Below, piece after piece: positions 54,186-62,757 of a DNA stretch of 64,000 nucleotides (position 1 is its first letter; every line of letters begins with the position of its first letter). The stretch covers positions 1 to 64,000 of the forward strand of contig JBEKGN010000022.1 of NCBI GenBank assembly GCA_050012775.1, read 5' to 3'. The notes beneath the pieces were generated by a model. It was not told the origin of the DNA, searched no databases, and saw only the letters and a list, made by a program, of their open reading frames with translations. This DNA is from Roseiarcus sp050012775. Its GTDB lineage: Bacteria > Pseudomonadota > Alphaproteobacteria > Rhizobiales > Beijerinckiaceae. The translations under genes and the position numbers were made by a program.

Positions 54186-55195
54186 CGATATGCGGCGATC
54201 GAGACCAACTCCGAGAGGTCGAAATGCTGACGCCAGACCCAAGCGCCCCCGAGCTTTTGCCGCGGCTTCGACTGGCCGGCCTCGTTCTGTCGGTCGCCTT
54301 GGCGGCGGCCAGCCTCGTTTCCTCGGCGGGCGGCGGCGCCTTCGCCGCGGAAGCGCTGGCGTTTTCCTCGCCCGAACAGGCGGCCGCGGCCCTGGCCGCG
54401 GCGTGGCGGAGCGGCGGCAAAAACGAAATCCTCGCGATATTTGGATCGGCTGGCGACCGGCTCGTCAGTTCGGGCGATCCGATTGCGGAGAAGGAGGCGC
54501 GGGAGCGGCTCGCCTCGTCATATGACGACGCGCATCGGCTCGAGACGGAAGGCGCGGACAAGGCGATCATCGTCCTTGGCAAGGAGGAATGGCCCTATCC
54601 AATTCCGCTCGTCAAACGAGGAGCGGGCTGGCGCTTCGACGTCAAGGCCGGCGCCGAGCAAATCATCGATCGCCGGATCGGCCGGGACGAGCTGAACGCG
54701 ATCGAGGTCTGCCGCGCCTATGTCGAGGCGCAACGCGAGTATGCCGCGAAGGATCGTCTCGGCGATGGGCTCCACGAATATGCGCGGCGTGTCGCGAGCG
54801 CCGGGGGCAAACGCGACGGGCTCTACTGGCCAATCTCGCGGGGCGAGGAAGAAAGCCCACTCGGCCCGCTCGTCGCCGCCGCCGAGGCCGAGGGCTTCGG
54901 CGCGGCCGCCGCCGAGGGCCGGGCGCCGTTCCACGGCTATTATTACAGGGTTCTGACGCGCCAGGGAAAAAGCGCGCCGGGCGGCGCCCGGGATTACCTC
55001 GTCAAGGGGCATCTGACCGGCGGGTTCGCGCTGGTGGCGTTCCCCGCGACATACGACGATTCCGGGGTGATGACCTTCGTCGTGAACCAGAACGGCGTCG
55101 TGTTTGAGAAGAATCTCGGCCCAAACACGGTCGCCATCGCGCGCCGCATGAGCGAGTACGATCCGGATAAGACGTGGCTCCCTGCGGCGCCGTGA
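54182..55195 (+). CDS. DUF2950 exported protein
   Basis: A 337-residue exported protein of the DUF2950 family. The start is either ATG 54182, overlapping the DUF3300 stop as ATGA, or ATG 54224 (MLTPDPS) behind GAGAGG; the membrane-signal segment (LRLAGLVLSVALAAASLVSS) follows in both cases. Family blocks include FSSPEQAAAALAAAWRSGG, DELNAIEVCRAYVEAQREYA, GLYWPISRGEEESPLGPLVA, PFHGYYYRVLTRQG, and the C-terminal MTFVVNQNGVVFEKNLGPNT. Function unknown. The DUF3300-DUF2950 pairing suggests a two-part envelope complex. Confidence 0.87.
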   Translation: MTICGDRDQLREVEMLTPDPSAPELLPRLRLAGLVLSVALAAASLVSSAGGGAFAAEALAFSSPEQAAAALAAAWRSGGKNEILAIFGSAGDRLVSSGDPIAEKEARERLASSYDDAHRLETEGADKAIIVLGKEEWPYPIPLVKRGAGWRFDVKAGAEQIIDRRIGRDELNAIEVCRAYVEAQREYAAKDRLGDGLHEYARRVASAGGKRDGLYWPISRGEEESPLGPLVAAAEAEGFGAAAAEGRAPFHGYYYRVLTRQGKSAPGGARDYLVKGHLTGGFALVAFPATYDDSGVMTFVVNQNGVVFEKNLGPNTVAIARRMSEYDPDKTWLPAAP

Positions 55196-55209
55196 CCTCT
55201 CGAGCCTGC

Positions 55210-57258
55210 TCAGGCCCGGCGCTTGGCGGATTCAGTCCCGGATCGGCGTCGAGAACCCCTCGCCGGCTCGTCGTCCCCAGCGACGGCAGGCTGTAGAAAG
55301 AGCCTGTGCAGTTCCGCCGCCGGTCGTGGACGGCTGAACAGGAATCCCTGCATTTCGGTGCAGCCGAGGATTCGGACATGCCGCAATTGCTGTTCGGTCT
55401 CGACGCCTTCGGCGGTCACGCCGATGTCGAGGCTTCGGGCGAGCTGAGAGACGGCGCGCACGATCGCGCGCGACTCCTTCTTGTCGGGGAGCCCGGCGAC
55501 GAAGGCGCGATCGATCTTGATCCTGCCAAATGGGAAAGTCAGGAGGTAGCTGAGCGAGGAGAATCCGGTGCCGAAATCATCGATGGCGGTTGTGACGCCG
55601 TAGTCGTGCAGCTCTTTCAGGGTGGCGAGGATCGCCACCGTGTTGTCGATGAAGACCGATTCCGTGACCTCGATCTCCAGCCTGCCGGGCTGCAGACACG
55701 CCGCGCGCGTGGCGTCGACGACCGCGGCGACGAGATTCTTGTCGGACAACTGAATGGTCGACACGTTGACGGCGACTCGAATGTCGTCCGGCCATTTCGC
55801 GGCCTCGGCGCACGCCGTTCTCAACACCCACTCGCCCAACGCGACGATGAGGCCCATGTCCTCCGCGACCGGGATGAACTCGGCCGGCGGGATCAGCCCG
55901 CGCTCGGGATGGCGCCAGCGCACCAGCGCCTCAAAGGCGACGATCCTGTCGTCTCGAAGATTGACGATCGGCTGATAATGCAACTCGAACTCGCCGTCGG
56001 CGAGCGCGCGGCGGAGGTCTCGCTCCAGTTCGATCCGAGCGCGCACGCGTTCGTTCATATCCGCTCGAAAGAAGCAATACGAGCCGCGTCCGTTGTTCTT
56101 GGCCTCGTAGAGAGCCACGTCGGCCATTCTCAGCAATTCACTGCTGTCGCTAGTGTAATTCGGCGCGAGGGAAATGCCGATGCTGACGTCCGCCGCGATT
56201 TCGTGGCCATCGAGATGAAAGGGCGCGCGGATCGTCTCGCCGATTCGCGTGGCGAGCGCCGCGGCTTCCGAGGGCAAGTTTAGCGAGGTTTCAATGACGG
56301 CGAATTCGTCGCCGCCCAGGCGGGCGACGGCGCCGGCGCTTCCCACGCAGTCGCGCAGCCGATCCGCGACGCCTTTGAGCAACTGATCGCCGAACGCATG
56401 TCCAAGCGTATCGTTGACGCGCTTGAAGTGATCGAGGTCGAGATAGAGGACGGCTAACCGCTCGCCGCGCCGCACGCCTTCGAGCGCCTGTTCGAGCCGT
56501 TCGAAGAAGAGCGTGCGATTGGGCAGGCCGGTCAAGGCGTCGTGATGCGCGGTGTGCGAGATCTGCGCGAAGACGCGGCTCTTTTCGATGACGACCGACA
56601 ATTGGTTGGCGATCTGATGGAAGATCGCCTGGTGCAAATCGCGGTAGGCATTCTTCTCGCGGCTGGTGAAGAACAGGAACCCGATGGGCCGTTGGTTGAT
56701 GACCAACGGGCATGTCAAGCTGGAGCGGCCCCCTTCCGCGACGATCCGGCGCGTGGAGTCGGATTCCGGCTTGTCTCTGAGATAAGCCTCGAGATCGTTG
56801 ATGATCCGCGCCTGATTCGTTTGCAGAATTGTCTCCAGACTGCTGCCGGCGAGGGGTTGAGAATATCCTGCCGAAACTTGCACCGGGCCGAGATTCGAAC
56901 GAGCCCAGTGAGCGGTCAACTGAGCGCCGTCGGGAGAGATGAACGCGCAACCGATTCGCTCATAGGGGATCAGACCGGCGAAGCCGTCGAAAATTCGACC
57001 CAAAATATCGTCCGGCGAAACGCCCTGCTCGACGGTTTGGATGAGTCCGAAAAGTTGCCGAAGTTCCGCCTCTCGTCTGTTCAACGTGTCGGCGAGCAAG
57101 AGAAGTTGATGGCCGAGTTGGGCCAAGGGATCGCTCGCGTCGAACGGAAGCCTGGGGACCGGCTTTCCCGAGCGTAGTCGCTTCACCCAAGCCGCGTATC
57201 GATCCGCGGTCTCGAAGTGCCTGGTCAGTTGCTCGTTGAGCTCGGGAGGAATCGCCAC
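55210..57258 (-). CDS. GAF-GGDEF-EAL protein
   Basis: A 682-residue soluble c-di-GMP enzyme. A helical N-terminus (about 1-70), GAF domain at about 75-225 (YERIGCAFISPDGAQLTAHW), GGDEF at about 235-400 and EAL at about 415-660. The cyclase motif RLGGDEFAVIE and metal block YLDLDHFKRVND are intact, but the I-site position reads GSAG instead of RxxD, so product inhibition is probably lost. EAL motifs FEALVRWRHP, DDFGTGFSSLS and AEGVETEQQ are intact. The start is GTG 57258. The C-terminus is basic (RGSRRRSGTESAKRRA). Confidence 0.9.
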   Translation of the reverse strand: MAIPPELNEQLTRHFETADRYAAWVKRLRSGKPVPRLPFDASDPLAQLGHQLLLLADTLNRREAELRQLFGLIQTVEQGVSPDDILGRIFDGFAGLIPYERIGCAFISPDGAQLTAHWARSNLGPVQVSAGYSQPLAGSSLETILQTNQARIINDLEAYLRDKPESDSTRRIVAEGGRSSLTCPLVINQRPIGFLFFTSREKNAYRDLHQAIFHQIANQLSVVIEKSRVFAQISHTAHHDALTGLPNRTLFFERLEQALEGVRRGERLAVLYLDLDHFKRVNDTLGHAFGDQLLKGVADRLRDCVGSAGAVARLGGDEFAVIETSLNLPSEAAALATRIGETIRAPFHLDGHEIAADVSIGISLAPNYTSDSSELLRMADVALYEAKNNGRGSYCFFRADMNERVRARIELERDLRRALADGEFELHYQPIVNLRDDRIVAFEALVRWRHPERGLIPPAEFIPVAEDMGLIVALGEWVLRTACAEAAKWPDDIRVAVNVSTIQLSDKNLVAAVVDATRAACLQPGRLEIEVTESVFIDNTVAILATLKELHDYGVTTAIDDFGTGFSSLSYLLTFPFGRIKIDRAFVAGLPDKKESRAIVRAVSQLARSLDIGVTAEGVETEQQLRHVRILGCTEMQGFLFSRPRPAAELHRLFLQPAVAGDDEPARGSRRRSGTESAKRRA

Positions 57259-57544
57259 TACTCGTCACCTAAATCGGGCCGCTCGACAAATCGTGTCGCG
57301 GCTGGCGCCGTCTTCGAGGAATCGCGCGAACGCGCCATTGCCGCGGATTGGGCGCCGCGAGACTAATTCACGCAGCTTAGCAATCACTTAATGGCGACGC
57401 GCCCAGCGTTGTCGCAGGCGCCGCGCACGGCGCGGCTCGCCGCGAAGCGCTCGATTTTTCCGCCCGGGCGTGAAACAAACCCGTCCTTCCCAGCGTATCG
57501 CTTGCAGGCTTGCCAAGCCGCCGTCGAAGGATAGGTTCGTCGCC

Positions 57545-58402
57545 ATGCCGAGGTTGAAGGCCCCCTGGAACGAGCGCAACGGGCGCTTTTCTCGCGTGAA
57601 GGCGATCGTATTCGCCCTCCTCTTCGCGCCGGCCGGCTGGATCGTCTGCCAAGCGGCGACGGGGATGCTCGATCCCAAGCCCGTCACCGAGATGATCCAT
57701 CGCACGGGGGATTGGGCGGTGCGCCTCGTCCTGCTTTCGCTGCTGGTGACGCCGCTGCGCCGCTTCGCGCAATGGCCGAAGCTGATCGCGGTCAGGCGGA
57801 TGGTCGGCGTCGCGGCTTTCGCTTACGCCCTCGCGCATCTCAGCCTCTTCGTCGTCGATAAGAAATACGATTTTCTTCACGTCGCGGCCGAAATCGCCTT
57901 GCGCTTCTATCTCACTATCGGTTTCGCCGCCTGGCTCGGCCTCGCCGCGCTGAGCGCGACCTCCACCGACGCGATGATCAGGCGCCTGGGGCCTGTGCGC
58001 TGGAACCATCTGCACCAGCTCGTCTACGCCATCGCGGCGGTAGCGATTTTCCATTTCTATCTGCAGTCGAAGGCCGACGTGTCCGAGCCCGTGCTGATGA
58101 TGGGATTGTACTTCATCCTCATGCTCACGCGCCTGTTGCAGAACCGCGGCTGGCCGGCCTGGGGCGTCGTCGTCGGCTCGGCGGCCGTCGCGCCGCTGGC
58201 GACCGCGCTCATCGAGGCGACGTGGTACGCGATCGTGCGCCATATCGACTTTTGGCGAGTCCTGAGCGCCAATTTCGATCCCGACATGTCGCCGCGGCCG
58301 AGCCATTACGTCGCGCTCGCCGGCCTCGCCTTCTTCGTCGTCTACGCCGCGCGCAACTGGCGGCTGCGCAGGACTTCAGCGGTCCTTGCCGGCGCCGAAT
58401 AG
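57545..58402 (+). CDS. msrQ: MsrQ-like haem-binding membrane subunit
   Basis: A 285-residue inner-membrane protein of the ferric-reductase-like/MsrQ family with about six to eight helices. In MsrPQ, MsrQ passes electrons from the respiratory chain to the periplasmic methionine-sulfoxide reductase MsrP. Family blocks are ELxxRTGDWAxRLLLxxLxxTPLRR-like text (MIHRTGDWAVRLVLLSLLVT), VRRMVGVAAFAYALAHLSLF with a haem histidine, and RRLGPVRWNHLHQLVYAIAA with a second. No msrP lies on either side. ATG 57545 was chosen. Its last 27 bases overlap the end of the convergent ycjF-like gene. Confidence 0.87.
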   Translation: MPRLKAPWNERNGRFSRVKAIVFALLFAPAGWIVCQAATGMLDPKPVTEMIHRTGDWAVRLVLLSLLVTPLRRFAQWPKLIAVRRMVGVAAFAYALAHLSLFVVDKKYDFLHVAAEIALRFYLTIGFAAWLGLAALSATSTDAMIRRLGPVRWNHLHQLVYAIAAVAIFHFYLQSKADVSEPVLMMGLYFILMLTRLLQNRGWPAWGVVVGSAAVAPLATALIEATWYAIVRHIDFWRVLSANFDPDMSPRPSHYVALAGLAFFVVYAARNWRLRRTSAVLAGAE

Positions 58403-59428
58403 GAACGGCGCGACTTCGGCGACGCCCGGCGGCTTGTCGATTGCGAACGGGGCGGGGCGGCAGACCGCGAGCGCGGAAAGGCCGACGCGCGCGGTGAGCA
58501 GGCCGTTGAGCACGCCTTCGCCCATGCGCGCCGAGATGCGCGAGGCGATGCCGTGGCCGACGAGCTGTTGCAACAGGCTGTCGCCGACCGCCATGCCGCC
58601 GGTGATCGCGATATGCGCGAGAATCGAGCGCGCGAGCTTGATGAAGCCGAGGAAGCCCGGCCGGCCGCCGTAAAGTTCGGCGATGCGGCGCACCAGCCGA
58701 ACGATCTGCGCGACGACGAAAATCACGTCGAGAACCGCGCGGGGGCTGATCGCCGTGACCATCGAAACGCGCCGCGCCGCCGCGGCGATTTCGGCTTGCG
58801 CCTTGACGTCGAGCGGCCGCAGCAGCGCGCGTTCGGCGATGTCGATGAGGTCGCGCCCGTCGACGATGGCGCCGCTGGCCTCGGCCACCTCGGCGCGCGC
58901 GTGCGCGGTTTCCGCCCGTCCCTCATAGAGCGCGGCGAGCCTGGCCACCAGCGCGCGCGCCGCAACGCGATCATCGCTCGCGCGGGCGCGCGCCAGCGCC
59001 GCGTGCAATTCGGCGATGCGGCTCTGGCGCACGAGCGCGGCGATTTCGCGCATCGCGAGACCGACGACGCCGACGGCCAGCAGCGCGGCGAAAACGGCGC
59101 CCAGCGCGCCGAGCGAGCGCGCCCTGGCGAACAGGCCCTCGATCAGGTCGCTCATCCACAGGCCGAGGCCGAGCGAGACGAGCCCGCCCAGGCCCGCCCA
59201 GACCAGCGTCGACAGTCTCGGGCGCCAGCGCGCGAGCATTCCCGCCCGCTGCGCCGCCTCGACGGCGCGCTCGGCCTCGTCGATCGGCTCGGCCGCGCTT
59301 CGTTCGGGAATGGGGGCGCTTTGCGAGCGAATGGTCGCGGTCGGCGCCGGCGGCGCGGGCGCGCCGTCGACCGCGATGCGTTCGTCGTCGAGGCGGAAGG
59401 CGCGCGGGCGCGGGCGGTGTTCGCTCAT
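58376..59428 (-). CDS. ycjF: YcjF/TIGR01620 family membrane protein (DUF697)
   Basis: A 350-residue inner-membrane protein of unknown function, partner of YcjX. A disordered Arg/Pro/Ala-rich N-terminus (about 1-70) precedes two membrane helices (LVWAGLGGLVSLGLGLWM and LGAVFAALLAVGVVGLAM), a helical soluble part and the DUF697 region (SPRAVLDVIFVVAQIVRLVR, FIKLARSILAHIAITGGMAV). ATG 59428 overlaps the ycjX stop by 4 bases (ATGA), so they are translationally coupled. A longer start at 59533 is rejected because it would lie inside ycjX without support. Confidence 0.88.
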   Translation of the reverse strand: MSEHRPRPRAFRLDDERIAVDGAPAPPAPTATIRSQSAPIPERSAAEPIDEAERAVEAAQRAGMLARWRPRLSTLVWAGLGGLVSLGLGLWMSDLIEGLFARARSLGALGAVFAALLAVGVVGLAMREIAALVRQSRIAELHAALARARASDDRVAARALVARLAALYEGRAETAHARAEVAEASGAIVDGRDLIDIAERALLRPLDVKAQAEIAAAARRVSMVTAISPRAVLDVIFVVAQIVRLVRRIAELYGGRPGFLGFIKLARSILAHIAITGGMAVGDSLLQQLVGHGIASRISARMGEGVLNGLLTARVGLSALAVCRPAPFAIDKPPGVAEVAPFLFGAGKDR

Positions 59429-60867
59429 GCCAGTTTGTCCCCGATGAGGAATTGCAGCGCGCGGTCGAGGCGAATGTGCGGGGGCGGCGCGCCGCGCGCC
59501 GTCACGGGCGGACGAAAGCGCACGAAGCGCCAATCGTTGTCGGCTTCGGGCAAGGCGATGCGATCGCCGGCGAAGACCGCCTCGGGGTCTTCGGGCAACT
59601 GGCCGGGGAACACCGCCGCCTCGGCGACGCCGTTGAAGACCTGCCCGTCGACCCTCTCGCCCGCCTCGGGCACGCCGATGATCGCCTCGAGCGTTTCGCC
59701 GGCGTGGCGGATCTCGGCTTCGCGCGTGGCGCGGATGGCGGCGAGCGCGATCACGTCGATCTCGGCGCCGACCCCTTCGGCGCGGGCGATCGCCTTACCC
59801 GTCAATACGCGCAGGATCGCCTCCAGCCGGTCGTGGCTGGCGTGATGCAGATGGTCGGCCTTGGTCGCGGCGAACAGAATGCGGTCGACATGCGGGCGGA
59901 AGATCGAAGCGAGCCGCGAGGAGCGTCCCGCGCGAAACGCCTGCATCACTCCAGTGAGCGCGTTTTCCAGATCGCGCAGCGCCGCCGGGCCGGAATTGAG
60001 CGCCGTCAACGCGTCGACGAGGACGATCTGCCGGTCGAGGCGGGAGAAATGGTCGCGAAAGAACGGCCGCGCCACATGCGTCTTATAGGCCTCGTAGCGC
60101 CGCTCCATCATCGCCGCCAGCGAGCGCGGCGCGATCGAAGAATCCTCGTTCAGCGGCAGCGGCGCGAAGGTCAGCGCGGGCGATCCCGCAAGGTCGCCGG
60201 GCATGAGGAACCGGCCCGGCGGCAGGGTCGAGAGCGCGTAGACGTCGTCGCGCGCCTTGCGCAAATAAGCGGTGAAGAGTTCCGCCGCGGCGCGCGCGGT
60301 TTCCTCGTCCGCCTTGGCGGCGGGGTCGAGGCCGGAAAGAAACGCGCGCCAGGGCGCGGCGAGCGGCGCCCGCGCCGGGGCTTGGCTCGCTTCGAGCGTC
60401 TCGCGCGACCATTGCGCGTAGGACTTGTCGAGCAGCGGCAGGTCGAGCAGCCATTCGCCGGGATAATCGACGATGTCGAGCGTCAGCTCTGAGGCCTTCG
60501 CGCCCCAGGAGGCCGCGCGCTCGAATTCGATCGTCAGCCGCAATTGCGAAATGCGCCGCGTCGATTGCGGCCAGCGCCGATCGGGGCCGCTCAGGGCGGC
60601 CAGATGCTCCTCGTAGGCGAAGCGCGGCACCGCGTCGTCCGGCTGCGGCTCGAGATGGGCGCGCGCGATGCGCCCTTCGGCGGAAGCGCGCAACACCGGC
60701 AGCTTAGCCCCGGCGATCAGGTTGTCGATGAGAGCGGTGATGAAAACGGTCTTGCCCGCGCGCGACAGCCCGGTGACGCCGAGCCGCAGGCCTCCGCCGG
60801 AGAGAAAATCGGCGAGCGAGCGCGCGACCACGCTCGCTTCGAAGGCCAGATCGGTGAAAACGGACAA
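59425..60867 (-). CDS. ycjX: YcjX family P-loop NTPase-like protein (DUF463)
   Basis: A 480-residue stress-associated GTPase-like protein. The N-terminal P-loop is GLSRAGKTVFITALIDNL, followed by WPQSTRRISQLRLTIEF, the Walker-B-like block LTLDIVDYPGEWLLDLPLLD, and a late ILFAATKADHLHH resembling a G4 NKxD motif. In E. coli ycjX and ycjF sit together with stress-induced genes; the biochemical role is unknown. Its first 70 codons and upstream region are duplicated 1.8 kb away (62450-62713). Confidence 0.9.
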   Translation of the reverse strand: MSVFTDLAFEASVVARSLADFLSGGGLRLGVTGLSRAGKTVFITALIDNLIAGAKLPVLRASAEGRIARAHLEPQPDDAVPRFAYEEHLAALSGPDRRWPQSTRRISQLRLTIEFERAASWGAKASELTLDIVDYPGEWLLDLPLLDKSYAQWSRETLEASQAPARAPLAAPWRAFLSGLDPAAKADEETARAAAELFTAYLRKARDDVYALSTLPPGRFLMPGDLAGSPALTFAPLPLNEDSSIAPRSLAAMMERRYEAYKTHVARPFFRDHFSRLDRQIVLVDALTALNSGPAALRDLENALTGVMQAFRAGRSSRLASIFRPHVDRILFAATKADHLHHASHDRLEAILRVLTGKAIARAEGVGAEIDVIALAAIRATREAEIRHAGETLEAIIGVPEAGERVDGQVFNGVAEAAVFPGQLPEDPEAVFAGDRIALPEADNDWRFVRFRPPVTARGAPPPHIRLDRALQFLIGDKLA

Positions 60868-60930
60868 GGCGAGACCGGGGCGCGCGGGGGACGCCCCAAT
60901 TTAGGACGGCGGCAGCGAATTTGACAGGGG
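60667..60930. repeat. Direct repeat copy 1: ycjX 5' end and upstream region
   Basis: These 264 bases align without gaps to 62450-62713 (constant offset 1783) with about 14 mismatches by my count, roughly 95% identity. Mismatches cluster at the downstream (codon 50-70) end; the stretch from the P-loop to the start codon is almost identical. The copy covers the first 67 codons of ycjX and about 60 bases upstream, up to TTGACAGGGG. Confidence 0.9.
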
Positions 60931-60961
60931 GCGCCCCGAAGCGTTTACAAAGCGGCGATTT

Positions 60962-62206
60962 CTAGAACGAATACTCCAAGCCGAAGGTCACCCCTTGAAA
61001 GAGCGCGTTCGAGCGGCAGTTGACGCCAAGCGCGCTCGCGCTGACCGGAGTCGATGGAGAAGATGGAGAGGGCGAAGTTGTGTAGGTCTCCCGGATCTGT
61101 CCGGGCGCCAAAGCGACGCCGTCGAGCCACAGCGCTTCGTAGCCCACCTTGAGCGCGAGCCCGTCGGCGAGTTGATATTTCGCGTGCAATCCGGCTTCGC
61201 CGACGAAGGCGGCGGCGTTGGTCGCGGCCTGCGCCAGGTATAGCTGCTTCGCCATGCTGACCAGGGTCGACTGCTCGGCGTTGTCGTCATAAACGCCAGC
61301 CTTGATCAGCCCGTCCAGTGAAAGGCGACCAAACTCCCATAATTTTCCGTCGACGCCGATCTGGACGCCATAAAGGTTGTTCGTTGTATTTGTAGTCCAG
61401 AAGGGGGGGTTAATTACGACTGGCGTGCTCGGAGAGGGGTTTTGAATCTGCAAAAGAGTGGGACTGGGATTATCCTCTTTCCAGGACGGCTCGCCGCGAT
61501 CTGCTGGGGTCAACGTCCCCTGAAGCTCGTCGTTCAACTGGAGCCAGCGGAATCCCGCCAGCATGGTCACGTGGGGGGAAAGATCCAACCGCCCGTTGGC
61601 CTCGAAGCCATAAAGGCTCGTGGCGTCTTTCCATGCCATCGCTTGGTAGGGGAAATCTTGAGTCTGCCAGAACGAGCCGGGGGCCTTCATCACCAGCCAG
61701 TCCGCCGGATTGTCAGGGCCGATGGCCTTGGCGGCGCTCAGGCCCAGGACGTCAAAATACGAAAGCTCGACGCCGTACCCGGAATCGTTGTGGTACGTCA
61801 GACTGAGTTTCGGTCCGGCGGAGAAACCCTGTCGAAACTGGTCGCTGTTGAGCGCTTCGACGCCAGGGTAAGTCGCTGAATCGTGACTGGGAGGAGTCGG
61901 AGTAGGGTAGACGTAGAATGGCACGTCGCCCGGCACGCGCGAAACCAGCGGTTGATTTACGCCACCCGTACGCCCCCAAACAATCCCGTCGGCCGAGAAG
62001 GTCCATTGTGGCGCGCGCACGGCCTGATCGACCGGCGCTTGCGGAGACGACGGGAGCACCCCTTGGGCATCCGCCGACTTGCCCGTCAAGCTTTCTTGCG
62101 CTCCGGCCGCTCCGGCCGTCAGGAGCGGCGCGGCGAGGAGAGAGCAGAGGAAACAGGCGGCGACAAACCCAAGCCTAAGGCGCAACGACGCAAAAAGTGC
62201 CGTCAT
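60962..62206 (-). CDS. Predicted outer-membrane beta-barrel protein
   Basis: A 414-residue exported protein with a signal peptide (MTALFASLRLRLGFVAACFL ending near AGAQE). The mature part has alternating aromatic beta-strands (WTFSADGIVWGRTGG, GPKLSLTYHNDSGYGVELSY, VTMLAGFRWLQLNDELQG, LYGVQIGVDGKLWEFGRLSL) and ends FGVTFGLEYSF-like with a terminal Phe (FQGVTFGLEYSF), the outer-membrane assembly signal. It resembles BBP7-like porins in general pattern. ATG 62206 has a GGGGGG site; TTG 62221 is possible. The gene is bracketed by the ycjX direct repeats, suggesting it was brought in or can be lost by recombination. Pore function is inferred. Confidence 0.72.
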   Translation of the reverse strand: MTALFASLRLRLGFVAACFLCSLLAAPLLTAGAAGAQESLTGKSADAQGVLPSSPQAPVDQAVRAPQWTFSADGIVWGRTGGVNQPLVSRVPGDVPFYVYPTPTPPSHDSATYPGVEALNSDQFRQGFSAGPKLSLTYHNDSGYGVELSYFDVLGLSAAKAIGPDNPADWLVMKAPGSFWQTQDFPYQAMAWKDATSLYGFEANGRLDLSPHVTMLAGFRWLQLNDELQGTLTPADRGEPSWKEDNPSPTLLQIQNPSPSTPVVINPPFWTTNTTNNLYGVQIGVDGKLWEFGRLSLDGLIKAGVYDDNAEQSTLVSMAKQLYLAQAATNAAAFVGEAGLHAKYQLADGLALKVGYEALWLDGVALAPGQIRETYTTSPSPSSPSTPVSASALGVNCRSNALFQGVTFGLEYSF

Positions 62207-62434
62207 GTGACCGCCCCCCAAACTGGTCGGACGCTTTCACCGTACGCTGTTCCTCTCAGCAGCCCTCCAGGGGATACGCCACGCCCCCTTGCTCCGACAA
62301 ATTTGCCGCCCGATAATTTAAAGACGCAACCTATATCTCGCTGATTGATTCGTTTCACCTTGCGAACGAGGCGCGGCGCGTCGAGTCGTCGCACCCGGCG
62401 CGCTCGATCGCGAGAGCGGCGTTGGGCAGGCGGA

Positions 62435-62650
62435 TCATTGCGCGCGCACGATGCGCCCTTCGGCGCAGGCGCGCAGCACCGGCAGCCGGGCGCCGGCGAT
62501 TAGGTTGTCGATGAGCGCGGTGATGAAAACGGTCTTGCCCGCGCGCGACAGCCCGGTGACCCCGAGCCGCAGGCCTCCGCCGGAGAGAAAATCGGCGAGC
62601 GAGCGCGCGACCACGCTCGCTTCGAAGGCCAGATCGGTGAAAACGGACAA
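62435..62650 (-). pseudogene. Truncated duplicate of ycjX (first 71 codons)
   Basis: A 71-codon frame starting MSVFTDLAFEASVVARSL, nearly identical to the YcjX N-terminus and keeping the P-loop GLSRAGKT, then ending after RIVRAQ where similarity stops. Without the rest of the GTPase it should be non-functional. The upstream 60 bases are duplicated too, so it may still be transcribed. It lies between icd and the outer-membrane protein gene on the same strand. Confidence 0.85.
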
Positions 62651-62713
62651 GGCAAGACCGGGGCGCGCGGGGGGCGCCCCAATCTAGGACGGCGGCAGGG
62701 AATTTGACAGGGG
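62450..62713. repeat. Direct repeat copy 2: ycjX 5' end and upstream region
   Basis: Partner of 60667-60930 in the same orientation. Copy 2 keeps the Walker A codons and start codon. Its outer border (62713/62714) abuts the palindromic sequence behind icd. Its inner border lies at about 62450, where the RIVRAQ stop follows. Confidence 0.9.
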
Positions 62714-62757
62714 GATCGCGCCCCTTCTCCGCGAGGGGGGAAGGGATCGCGCCCCTT
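62712..62757 (-). terminator. Hairpin flanked by 15-bp direct repeats behind icd
   Basis: GGGATCGCGCCCCTT occurs at 62712-62726 and again at 62743-62757, the second copy reaching into the icd stop codon. Between them CCCCTTCTCC and GGGGGGAAGGG-like arms form a hairpin related to the REP-like elements elsewhere in the window. It probably ends the icd transcript; the T-run is weak. Confidence 0.4.

Noticed and set aside
60667..62713. Composite transposon around the outer-membrane protein gene
   Set aside because: The bracketing repeats are ycjX coding sequence without transposase, terminal inverted repeats or target duplication; homologous duplication explains them better.
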